From positions 1 to 11,786 of the forward strand of contig JAAYTV010000599.1 in NCBI GenBank assembly GCA_012523655.1: a stretch of DNA of 11,786 nucleotides, written 5' to 3'. The position numbers and the translations under genes were made by a program. The notes beneath the pieces were generated by a model, which saw only the letters and a program-made list of their open reading frames with translations, was not told where the DNA came from and did not search any database. Each line of letters starts with the position of its first letter. Position 1 is the stretch's first letter. This document shows, piece by piece, positions 1-6,373 of this stretch. This stretch comes from a bacterium. Lineage in GTDB: Bacteria; Zhuqueibacterota; Zhuqueibacteria; Residuimicrobiales; Residuimicrobiaceae.

Positions 1-1003
1 CGGCTCCGAGGGCCATGTCGATCATCAGAAATCCCCGCCTGATTTCTTCAAACTGATCAGCTAGGGCAAAGACCGAAAATTTTAATTCCTCCAGCCGCTT
101 CCGCACAGGGCCCAGATCATCGAGTTTTTTAAGGCGCACATACAGGACATCATAGCCCTCCGCCGCCTGACTGCGGCGCAACAAACTCCACATGCTGGTA
201 AAGGCAAAGCGTGGAATCCTTTTGCCCGTGGCCAAAGGCACAAGAATGCCGCCCTCGGTCTGCGGACTGCTGAACGCGTGCGGTTTCGGCCGGATGCCCG
301 CGATCCGCAGCCGTGTGACCTGCTCACTGAAAGGCAGCCGGCCGTTCCCGCTCATGCCCATGGTTTGTCCAAGATCCAACACCGAGGTGATCACTTCAAT
401 CTCTGCACCGAGCAGCGAATCCGCAGGCACGTGCTTAAGGGTGCGGCGGGTACTCGCTGAATCCGCTTCCAAGGGTTCAAGAGAGAGATTGAGCTGGTCC
501 AGCGTAGAGTAAGAAAGGATCGCCTCTTGTGCGGAATCGCTGGTGAAAAACGCGCCCCAACCCATTCTGTTATAGGGCTTGAATGCGCCCATGGCAGCCG
601 GCAGACAGCGCAGGTTGGTGTGGGTTTCGCGGCCGAGAAAACGGATTCTGACCGGAAAGGTGTTCTCGGGGAAGACGATCGCCACCTCGGGCATGGCGGC
701 GATGAGCTCCAGCGCGGAATCATCGAGCGCCCGCGTTTTCTGCTGCATGCCGTTCATCGCGCCGGCCAGATTGCCGGACAGGGCCTCTTCGATTTTCATT
801 TTGACCGGAAACACACGTAGGGTGGTGAAGAGATCGTTGGCGGTAAAGGCTTCGGTAACATTGCGCTGCAGGCCGACGCCAAAGGAGACCATAGACACCA
901 GCGCACCGATGCCGATGATCACGCCAAGAGTGGTCAACAGCGTGCGCAGCTTGGTGCGCCGTAGGTTTTCAAGGCTGAAACGGAGTAAATCGAGGAAGTT
1001 CAT
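1..1003 (-). CDS. ABC transporter permease, MacB/FtsX type (3' end cut by window)
   Basis: This is the membrane subunit of a MacB/LolCDE-type ABC transporter, a class that drives export or lipoprotein/peptide movement by mechanotransmission. The frame is open from the ATG at 1003 to the window edge, giving 334 residues. The start MNFLDLLRFSLENLRRTKLR is typical of the family: an amphipathic stretch, then a transmembrane helix at about residues 20-44 (TLLTTLGVIIGIGALVSMV). A long extracytoplasmic domain follows (about 45-320, MacB_PCD-like). The visible end (about 318-334, EEIRRGFLMIDMALGA) looks like the entry into the second membrane helix, so the three C-terminal FtsX helices lie outside. 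The start codon overlaps the ATPase stop as ATGA, implying translational coupling. The substrate cannot be told from sequence. Confidence 0.88.
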   Translation of the reverse strand, partial: MNFLDLLRFSLENLRRTKLRTLLTTLGVIIGIGALVSMVSFGVGLQRNVTEAFTANDLFTTLRVFPVKMKIEEALSGNLAGAMNGMQQKTRALDDSALELIAAMPEVAIVFPENTFPVRIRFLGRETHTNLRCLPAAMGAFKPYNRMGWGAFFTSDSAQEAILSYSTLDQLNLSLEPLEADSASTRRTLKHVPADSLLGAEIEVITSVLDLGQTMGMSGNGRLPFSEQVTRLRIAGIRPKPHAFSSPQTEGGILVPLATGKRIPRFAFTSMWSLLRRSQAAEGYDVLYVRLKKLDDLGPVRKRLEELKFSVFALADQFEEIRRGFLMIDMALGA

Positions 1004-1701
1004 GCCATCCGCCTTAATTCTTGCTCCAGTACAATCTCGCCGTCCAGCATGTGCAGCATGCGGTGTGAAAGCCGTGCAGCGGCAGGTTCGTCATGGGTGA
1101 CCATCAGGATGGTTAAACCGCGCTGCTGATTGAGCTGAAATAACAGATCGAGTATCTCCACTGCTGTCCGGCTGTCGAGATTGCCGGTGGGTTCGTCTGC
1201 CAGAAGAATGGCGGGCCGGTTGGCCAAAGCGCGGGCGATGGCAACGCGCTGGGCCTCGCCGCCCGAGAGCTCCGCCGGCCGATGGTGTTTGCGCAGCGCC
1301 AGCCCAACCAGGTCCAGCAACTCCTCAGCCCGCTGTCTCCGTTCGGCCCTGCTCTCACCGGCAAACACCATCGGGAGCTCGACGTTTTCCACAGCGGTGC
1401 GCGAGGGAATCAGATTAAAGGACTGAAAGATCATACCCACTGTCTTCCTCCGGTGCTGTGCCAGGGAATCCCGGTCCATGACCGTCAGGTCGCGGCCCCG
1501 CACGTTGACCTGCCCGGATGTGGCGTTGTCCAGTCCGCCGATGATATTGAGCAGCGTCGATTTTCCCGAACCGGAGCGGCCCACCAGGGAGATGAACTCT
1601 CCGGCCTCAACGGCAAACGAAACGCCGGCCAAAGCTGCCACCGCTGTCTCGCCCTTATGGTACCGTTTGCAGAGATCGATCGCTTCGATCAGAACAGCCA
1701 C
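1000..1701 (-). CDS. ABC transporter ATP-binding protein, MacB/LolD family
   Basis: This 233-residue cytoplasmic ATPase powers the permease that follows it. Motifs from the chosen start are: Walker A GRSGSGKST at 41-49, Q-loop glutamine at 93 (IFQSFNLIP), signature LSGGEAQRVAIARAL at 145-159, Walker B ILLADEPTGNLD at 165-176 and switch histidine at 203 (VTHD). The LIPSRTAVENVELP and ADEPTGNLDS wording is characteristic of the LolD/MacB/FtsE-like exporter branch. I chose the GTG at 1701 because AAGGAG (1708-1713) lies 6 nt upstream and the protein then begins at the usual place. An ATG-type start 29 codons further upstream would add a tail not seen in this family. The stop overlaps the permease ATG by 4 nt. 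A 100-bp gap separates it from the phosphodiesterase gene upstream, so it may share that transcript. Confidence 0.95.
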   Translation of the reverse strand: MAVLIEAIDLCKRYHKGETAVAALAGVSFAVEAGEFISLVGRSGSGKSTLLNIIGGLDNATSGQVNVRGRDLTVMDRDSLAQHRRKTVGMIFQSFNLIPSRTAVENVELPMVFAGESRAERRQRAEELLDLVGLALRKHHRPAELSGGEAQRVAIARALANRPAILLADEPTGNLDSRTAVEILDLLFQLNQQRGLTILMVTHDEPAAARLSHRMLHMLDGEIVLEQELRRMA

Positions 1702-1707
1702 TCTGCT

Positions 1708-1713
1708 CTCCTT
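1708..1713 (-). promoter_or_regulatory. Ribosome binding site fixing the GTG start of the ABC ATPase
   Basis: AAGGAG reads on the minus strand, 6 nt before GTG (1701-1699). It decides between this GTG and an in-frame start 87 nt further upstream that lacks a comparable site. Confidence 0.8.
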
Positions 1714-1801
1714 TTTGTATTTCCTACGTAAGGCAACCGGACTGAGTTTCGCATTTCTCCCGGTGATTGAAAACTTTTCGGCACACACAGGGAGGAATTT
1801 A

Positions 1802-2812
1802 TCAATTTTTTTGCTCTGGCAGGCCCTGCAAAATCCACGGCCGGTTGGTCATGATCCCGTCCGCACCGATCTGGATCAAACGATGCATCGTCTCAACGTC
1901 ATCCACCGTCCAGTAGTGAACGGCGATGTTGTGTCTGTGGGCTGAACGAATAAAAGTTGGAGTGTCGAAGCGATGGCCGGCGCGCTGAATCGGGACTTGA
2001 AACACCGATACCGGATCCAAGTAGAACAGATCCAGCCCGATGGACTGCAGCGCCATATACTTTTTAACGCTCGCGATGGAGGGTGAAAGCAGCAATCCCG
2101 GATGCCGGGTTTTCCGGATCCGCTGCAGTTCGACAAAGATTTCCTGATGGAAGGAGGCCAGGACCATCCGCGCAAACGTGTGATGGGTGGCGTCGAGGTT
2201 TTCCATCGTCTCGATCACTTTGTGGAGCGCCGCCAAACCCGTGCTCCCGGATTGCTTGATCTCCACATTGATCGGATTGCATGGGAAAGCGAGGACCAGT
2301 TCAGCGAGCGTGGTGGCGAGAAATTTGCTGGGATGCCTGGGAGTAACGCTGTCGGGATAGGCGATGTCCAACGGGGTGACCTCCTTGCCGAGGTGATTGG
2401 TGTATTTGCTGAAAACGCCCGTGACATTGACGCCGCCTGAAACTGAATTATGATAACCGAAATCGACTTCATTCTTCATCAGATCAGCATAATTGACGGC
2501 GGCGATCCTTGCGTTAATCAGTCTGGTTTTTCGGTCCAGAGTGGTGTCATGCGACAGGATCACCACGCTGTCTCTGGTCAAGGAAACATCGGTCTCCATC
2601 ATGACTTGGGGATCAATGGAATAAGCGTTATAAAAAGCCTCCAGCGTGTTGTCGGGGAACTCGTGGTTTCCGCCGCCGTGGGCGATAAGCAAAGGCCTGT
2701 TTCCGTCCCTTCGCAGGGGGTTCTCGCCCCTGAAACCGGTAAATCTGGGAGATAACGCTACCATCGCGTAGAGAGACAGAGGGATGAAAAAAATCAGATC
2801 GCGTCGTTTCAT
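1802..2812 (-). CDS. Glycerophosphodiester phosphodiesterase family protein, membrane-anchored or exported, with HGG variant motif
   Basis: This 336-residue member of the GDPD/PI-PLC-like TIM-barrel family would hydrolyse glycerophosphodiesters to glycerol-3-phosphate and an alcohol. A hydrophobic N-terminus (about residues 6-21, LIFFIPLSLYAMVALS) after MKRRD suggests a signal or anchor, so it acts outside the cytoplasmic membrane. Family motifs are IAHGGGNHEFPDNTLEAF at 43-60, METDVSLTRD at 72-81 (metal ligands E73, D75), SHD at 87-89 (H88), VEIK at 183-186, and YWTVDD plus GADGIMTNRP near the C-terminus (W301, D318). The canonical HRG has become HGG (R to G at 46); other predicted catalytic or metal residues are kept. 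A stretch of roughly 40 residues at about 120-162 is longer than in compact GDPDs. ATG at 2812 has no clear Shine-Dalgarno. A promoter candidate lies about 95 bp upstream. Confidence 0.88.
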   Translation of the reverse strand: MKRRDLIFFIPLSLYAMVALSPRFTGFRGENPLRRDGNRPLLIAHGGGNHEFPDNTLEAFYNAYSIDPQVMMETDVSLTRDSVVILSHDTTLDRKTRLINARIAAVNYADLMKNEVDFGYHNSVSGGVNVTGVFSKYTNHLGKEVTPLDIAYPDSVTPRHPSKFLATTLAELVLAFPCNPINVEIKQSGSTGLAALHKVIETMENLDATHHTFARMVLASFHQEIFVELQRIRKTRHPGLLLSPSIASVKKYMALQSIGLDLFYLDPVSVFQVPIQRAGHRFDTPTFIRSAHRHNIAVHYWTVDDVETMHRLIQIGADGIMTNRPWILQGLPEQKN

Positions 2813-2883
2813 AAATATGCCGTAGATAGATCGCCCCTGCCAATCCCGTGGCTGTTACAAGATATTCTGTTTTACTTGTCGAT

Positions 2884-2913
2884 GTATAAAACATGCCATG
2901 CATTGATTTATAC
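2884..2913. repeat. Perfect 7-bp inverted repeat GTATAAA-N16-TTTATAC
   Basis: The left arm is 2884-2890 and the right arm 2907-2913, with arm centres 23 bp apart, about two helical turns. The right arm contains the candidate -10 element, so the dyad could be an operator. It could also be chance in an AT-rich stretch. Confidence 0.4.
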
Positions 2914-2935
2914 GCAAATTGCCGGAATTTATCAA
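2907..2935 (-). promoter_or_regulatory. Candidate sigma-70-type promoter for the phosphodiesterase gene
   Basis: On the minus strand TTGATA (2935-2930) is followed by a 17-bp spacer and TATAAA (2912-2907). Both hexamers are close to consensus. Transcription would start near 2900, giving a leader of about 85-90 nt before the ATG at 2812. The -10 element lies in one arm of the GTATAAA/TTTATAC dyad. Confidence 0.45.
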
Positions 2936-3277
2936 CCACAAAGTTTACCAAGAATATAACATCTAAAACTTCTCTGTGAAACCTTACAGCCAGGACACTG
3001 AAATCAGACGGCCGGCAACTGGACTCGTCGTAAAGCAACATTCAACAGCAGAGGGGAGTGTCTCGTATTGGCGGGTATGGACTGCTCTTTAATAAGAATT
3101 GAAATTTTTTGCTGACAGGTATCAAGGTTGAGGAAGTAAAGGCGTTAGGGTAAGAGGATCTGTATTTAAGGGAGCGAGAGTCCGAATTCAGCAAGCGTCG
3201 AGTAGCGCTGCAATCTCCGGTTGGGGCATTACATCCTCGGCTGATCGGTCTGAACGGTGATCCTAAAGATACCTGCG

Positions 3278-4183
3278 TTAAAGGGATAGCTTGGCCATAA
3301 CAGGGAAATGATCACTGGGATAACAATTGCCCACATGATCATGAATGATGTCCATACTCTTCACTTCAAACTCCGGCGTAACGAGAATCCAGTCGATGCG
3401 CTGCAGGGGCTTGCCGTCAAAATGATGACACGTGCCTGCGTCTGTTTCGGATTTCCCCAGCATCTGCCAGCAATCCCTGAACCGGCCTCTCAGGTTTTCA
3501 GGACCGCTGCGGCCGCAGAACACCTCGTGGACGGGCCACTCCGGCTCTGAATTAAAATCTCCCATGAGTATAGTCGGCAAATCGCCGGCGATCTTCCGCC
3601 ATTTCTCCATCAGCAGCCGGGTGGCGTTATCGAGATAGGGTTGCCCCACATGAAAATGCGTGTTTAGGACGACAAACTTCTTGCCGCCTTTTTTGACTTG
3701 GAATGTGCCCCAGGTGACGATCCGCGGCAACTCATTGCCCCAGGTTCTGCTGCCGACGCTGTCCGGTGTATCGCTTTGCCAAAAAGTGCCCTGATCCAGT
3801 AAAACAAATTTTCTGTCATCATAAAAGATACGGCAGGAACAGCCGTCCAAGTCCTCATAGGGCCGCCGCGGATTCAGGGCAAGGATGTTATGGTATACGC
3901 CATGGCCGAATTCCTCCCAATTGGCGAATGCCTCCTTGATCGCCTTGGTCTGAAATTTCAGGCCCTCTTGGGTACCCATCAAATCGGGCGTGTGCTTCTT
4001 GAGTACGTCCATCATGACCGGCCGGCGGCTCTCCCATGATCTCTCCCCCGAGGGTACACGATGGCTGTTGTAGAGGATATTAAAAGTCATGACGGTCATA
4101 TCCGTGCGGGAGGAGAGCGTACACTGCAAGAGAAAGAATTGCAGGACGAGGAAAAACGACCGGACCATGCTTCGTTGAATCAT
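3278..4183 (-). CDS. Exported endonuclease/exonuclease/phosphatase (EEP) family hydrolase
   Basis: This 301-residue member of the Mg-dependent EEP fold (DNase I, exonuclease III, sphingomyelinase and inositol phosphatase relatives) cleaves phosphoester bonds. The exact substrate is not readable. Motifs in order are TFNILYNS at 33-40 (N35), GTQEG at 70-74 (metal-binding E73), NTHFHVG at 174-180 (H176), MGDFNSEP at 207-214 (D209, N211), RIDWILVT at 262-269 (D264) and SDHFPVMAKL at 290-299 (D291, H292). The full catalytic set is present. A hydrophobic N-terminus (residues 9-21) suggests Sec export. I chose the ATG at 4183 because GGAGG (4188-4192) lies 4 nt upstream; an upstream in-frame start at 4213 lacks such a site. 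The secreted form and short length favour a nutritional phosphodiesterase or phosphatase over a DNA-repair enzyme. It lies 172 bp downstream of the BFD-like gene and a hairpin, so it is probably a separate unit. Confidence 0.9.
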   Translation of the reverse strand: MIQRSMVRSFFLVLQFFLLQCTLSSRTDMTVMTFNILYNSHRVPSGERSWESRRPVMMDVLKKHTPDLMGTQEGLKFQTKAIKEAFANWEEFGHGVYHNILALNPRRPYEDLDGCSCRIFYDDRKFVLLDQGTFWQSDTPDSVGSRTWGNELPRIVTWGTFQVKKGGKKFVVLNTHFHVGQPYLDNATRLLMEKWRKIAGDLPTILMGDFNSEPEWPVHEVFCGRSGPENLRGRFRDCWQMLGKSETDAGTCHHFDGKPLQRIDWILVTPEFEVKSMDIIHDHVGNCYPSDHFPVMAKLSL

Positions 4184-4187
4184 CGCG

Positions 4188-4192
4188 CCTCC
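4188..4192 (-). promoter_or_regulatory. Ribosome binding site fixing the ATG start of the EEP-family gene
   Basis: GGAGG reads on the minus strand, 4 nt before the ATG at 4183. The start ten codons further upstream would lie before this site and has none of its own. Confidence 0.65.
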
Positions 4193-4321
4193 ATTGCAAA
4201 AAAACCGGAGCACTTGATTGTGAAGCCATTCCTAAAATTCGGCGCGAACGAGGCCTTGCCCGTAAAAAGCAATCGCCCGGGACACTTCAGCCCCATGCGA
4301 TCGCCAAAGAACAAGCTTGTG

Positions 4322-4356
4322 AAGCCAAGCCGCTCCGCCTGGCCGGCTTTGGGCTT
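4322..4356 (-). terminator. Strong hairpin directly after the BFD-like gene, possible terminator or processing stem
   Basis: On the minus strand AAGCC-CA-AAGCCG (4356-4344) pairs with CGGCTTGGCTT (4332-4322). This gives 11 GC-rich base pairs with one 2-nt bulge and an 11-nt loop. The stem begins at the last base of the stop codon of the BFD-like gene. The downstream sequence is only loosely T-rich (TTGTTCTTT after about 10 nt), so it is not a textbook intrinsic terminator. It may stabilise the 3' end instead. Confidence 0.45.
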
Positions 4357-4535
4357 TATCCGTTCAATGCATCAAGAATTTCCTGGATCTCTTCCTGGCA
4401 GCCGCCACAGCCCGTGCCGGCGGTCGTCGCCTCGCCGACCTCTTCCACGGTTTTCAATCCCTTTTCCTTGATCGCCTTGATGATATCCGCTTTGGAGATC
4501 TCGTTGCAGTTGCAAATAATGTCGTCGTCCGCCAT
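4356..4535 (-). CDS. Small BFD-like [2Fe-2S] protein, probable redox partner of Hcp
   Basis: This 59-residue protein carries the bacterioferritin-associated ferredoxin (BFD)-like fold, with four cysteines in the pattern C8-x-C10-x32-C43-x2-C46 (ICNCNE and GCGGCQEE). The family binds one [2Fe-2S] cluster and moves electrons; it occurs alone or as a domain in nitrite reductases, NifU and copper chaperones. It has no other domain. It starts 13 bp after the Hcp stop, so the two are almost certainly co-transcribed, and an electron-transfer role for Hcp is the natural inference. Two adjacent ATG codons exist (4538 and 4535). AAAGGA at 4542-4547 leaves 3 nt to the first and 6 nt to the second, so I prefer 4535. 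It is not a true Bfd gene by context, since no bacterioferritin is near. Confidence 0.88.
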   Translation of the reverse strand: MADDDIICNCNEISKADIIKAIKEKGLKTVEEVGEATTAGTGCGGCQEEIQEILDALNG

Positions 4536-4548
4536 CATGCTTCCTTTC

Positions 4549-6186
4549 TCAGTGGATGCCGAAAATTTTCAGATCCTGTTCAACCGTGGTGTTGGCCTGC
4601 ACGCCGAATTTTTCCTGCACCAGATTCAAAAGCTTCGGGGTCAGAAATCCCGGCAACGTCGGACCGATATGGGTATTCTTGATGCCGAGATAGAGCAGGG
4701 CCAGATGAACGATGATCGCCTTCTGTTCATACCAAGCGATATTGAAGACGATCGGCAGCTGGTTGATATCGTCCAGATGCAAAACCTCTTTCAGCTTTAA
4801 AGCGACCAGCGCCCAGGAATAGGAATCGTTGCATTGGCCTGCGTCCAGCACCCGCGGGATGCCGCCGATATCGCCGAGGTTCAATTTGTTGTAGCGATAC
4901 TTGGCGCACCCCGAGGTCAGGATGACCGTGTCCGGCGGCAGCGCCCGGGCGAACTCTGTATAGTATTCGCGTCCCTTTTGCCGTCCGTCGCATCCGGACA
5001 TCACCACGAGTTTTTTGATCGCTCCGGCCTTGATCGCCGCAAGGAGTTTATCCGCCAGTGCTAAAACCTGCTCGTGCGCGAAACCGATGGGAATTTCCCC
5101 CTTTTCGATCTCTGCGGGGGGCGGACACTTTTTCGCCTGCGCGATGATTTCGCTAAAATCTTTTTGACCGTTGGCCAATTTTTTATCGATGTATTTCCAT
5201 CCCGGCATACCCGCGGCGCCGGTGGTGTACACCCGGTCGCTGTAGGTCGTGGTTTTGCGCGGCGGGACCAGGCAGTTGGTGGTGAACAGAATCGGGCCGT
5301 TGAAACTTTCAAATTCGTCAAGCTGCCGGTGCCACGCGTTGCCATAGTTGCCCGCCAGATGGGCGTATTTCTTGAACGCCGGATAGGCGTGGGCAGGCAA
5401 CATCTCGGAATGGGTGTACACGTCCACCCCCTGTCCTTCCGTCTGCTGCAGCAATTCCTGCAAATCCTTCAGATCGTGCCCACTGACCAGAATGCCCGGG
5501 TTCTTCCTGACTCCGAGCTTCACCTGCGTAATCTGGGGATGGCCGAACGTAGCGGTGTTCGCGCTGTCAAGCAGGGCCATCACCTTGACGCCGTATTCGC
5601 CGGTCCGCACCAGCCAATCCAACAGCGTCGCCTCATCCGCAGGGCTGCCGATCTGGACCAGGGCTTTTTGCATGAAATCATAGATCTCTGCCTGTTCATA
5701 CCCCAGATTAAAGGCGTGCTCCGCATAAGCCGCCATACCCTTAAGGCCGTACAAGACATACTGCTTGAGAGCACGAAGATTTTCATCAGCGTCAAAAGCC
5801 AGTGTGCCGACGGTTTCTGCTTTCGCTGAAAACTCGGCCTCGGTGGAAGCATTCCAATGAAGCGCATCTTGTTTTCCGCTGACAGAATAGCGACTTTTCA
5901 GATCATCGCGCAGCTTGAGGCCATCCTTGACGGCCGCAAAGATGGCCTGGTCATCAAAGTTGGCGTTGGTGATGGTGATGAACAGGCAATTGGTGATGTG
6001 CTTGTCCGCTGCGTTTGTGTCCGCTCCCTTGGCCCGGGCCTCCAGCGCGGCCAGGGAAAGCCCCTGGCAGGTGTAGATCAACAAATCCTGCAGATTGGCG
6101 GTAGCCGGTTTTTTTCCACACACCCCATTGAGGGTACAACCGATATTCTTTGCCGTCTCCTGGCATTGATTGCAAAACATTCCCAT
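4549..6186 (-). CDS. hcp: Hybrid-cluster protein (hydroxylamine reductase / NO reductase), class I
   Basis: This 545-residue cytoplasmic iron-sulfur enzyme reduces hydroxylamine in vitro, and NO to N2O is its accepted physiological role in Escherichia coli. The N-terminal cysteines C5, C8, C17 and C23 (C-x2-C-x8-C-x5-C) match class I proteins of strict anaerobes, which carry a cubane [4Fe-4S] cluster. The hybrid-cluster ligands are all present: H237, E261, C305, C399 (persulfide position, SGCDGR), C427 (TSGCAKY), C452 (GQCND), E487 and K489 (WYEQKA). From memory of the Desulfovibrio vulgaris protein, all eight sit at a constant offset of 7, so the alignment is essentially gapless from H237 on. 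ATG at 6186 follows AAGGAGG by 4 nt; a second ATG at 6180 (MFCNQC) with 10-nt spacing is possible. No Hcr reductase is adjacent; the BFD-like gene follows instead. Confidence 0.97.
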   Translation of the reverse strand: MGMFCNQCQETAKNIGCTLNGVCGKKPATANLQDLLIYTCQGLSLAALEARAKGADTNAADKHITNCLFITITNANFDDQAIFAAVKDGLKLRDDLKSRYSVSGKQDALHWNASTEAEFSAKAETVGTLAFDADENLRALKQYVLYGLKGMAAYAEHAFNLGYEQAEIYDFMQKALVQIGSPADEATLLDWLVRTGEYGVKVMALLDSANTATFGHPQITQVKLGVRKNPGILVSGHDLKDLQELLQQTEGQGVDVYTHSEMLPAHAYPAFKKYAHLAGNYGNAWHRQLDEFESFNGPILFTTNCLVPPRKTTTYSDRVYTTGAAGMPGWKYIDKKLANGQKDFSEIIAQAKKCPPPAEIEKGEIPIGFAHEQVLALADKLLAAIKAGAIKKLVVMSGCDGRQKGREYYTEFARALPPDTVILTSGCAKYRYNKLNLGDIGGIPRVLDAGQCNDSYSWALVALKLKEVLHLDDINQLPIVFNIAWYEQKAIIVHLALLYLGIKNTHIGPTLPGFLTPKLLNLVQEKFGVQANTTVEQDLKIFGIH

Positions 6187-6190
6187 GGCG

Positions 6191-6197
6191 CCTCCTT
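6191..6197 (-). promoter_or_regulatory. Ribosome binding site of hcp
   Basis: AAGGAGG, close to a perfect anti-16S match. It lies 4 nt from the ATG at 6186 and 10 nt from the ATG at 6180, and rules out the longer in-frame start at 6354, which would add 56 residues with no family match. Confidence 0.75.
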
Positions 6198-6207
6198 GAG
6201 AGAAAGA

Positions 6208-6242
6208 TACCGTCCGGCATCGGCGGCTAAACCGTTCCGGTA
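6208..6242 (-). promoter_or_regulatory. Possible stem-loop in the hcp leader, just upstream of the ribosome site
   Basis: On the minus strand TACCG (6242-6238) pairs with CGGTA (6212-6208), and CGG (6234-6232) pairs with CCG (6217-6215) across a small 3x2 internal loop. The terminal loop is 14 nt. The structure ends 10 nt before AAGGAGG. The same bases can also be read as two near-direct copies of ACCGT(T)CCGG on the plus strand, so a protein site is an alternative. Confidence 0.3.
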
Positions 6243-6356
6243 CAGCATAATGAATACTATGTCCTTCAGTAACCTCTGAATTAAATTCGGCTTTAAAGGT
6301 ACACTCTACGGCGATCAAAATCAACGATTTCTTCAGCCGCAGCAGTGCCTCCATGC

Positions 6357-6373
6357 GCTATACGGTCTATAGC
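6357..6373. repeat. Small perfect inverted repeat over the stop codon of the Tat hydrolase gene
   Basis: GCTATA (6357-6362) and TATAGC (6368-6373) are separated by 5 bp and span the TAG stop (6367-6369). There is no T-tract on the minus strand and the stem is AT-rich, so I do not call it a terminator. Confidence 0.3.

Larger units (their letters stand above)
2813..3277. other. Intergenic region, 465 bp, AT-richer, no gene seen
   Basis: This is the longest gap in the window. It lies between the end of the EEP-family gene and the start of the phosphodiesterase gene, both on the minus strand. The half nearest the phosphodiesterase (about 2860-2960) is clearly AT-richer than the coding DNA and holds the promoter and dyad described separately. 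The other half (about 3041-3277) shows no convincing frame with a ribosome site and motif content, no tRNA-like fold and no strong terminator. Confidence 0.6.

Noticed and set aside
2628..3041. Minus-strand open frame of 137 codons overlapping the phosphodiesterase start
   Set aside because: It has no ribosome site and no motif, and nearly half of it lies out of frame over the well-supported phosphodiesterase N-terminus. It would also sit across the promoter candidate.
4115..4140. Lipoprotein box in the EEP-family hydrolase (LLQC near residue 21)
   Set aside because: Glutamine just before the cysteine does not fit the usual small-residue rule, so a plain signal peptide or anchor is likelier.
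5074..5829. Plus-strand open frame of 251 codons inside hcp
   Set aside because: It lies opposite the conserved Hcp sequence, including several cluster ligands. No family resemblance and no convincing ribosome site.
6310..6330. FNR/HcpR-like box upstream of hcp (TTGATTTTGATC on the minus strand)
   Set aside because: It is a direct repeat of TTGAT-like halves rather than the TTGAT-N4-ATCAA palindrome, so I do not call a regulator site.
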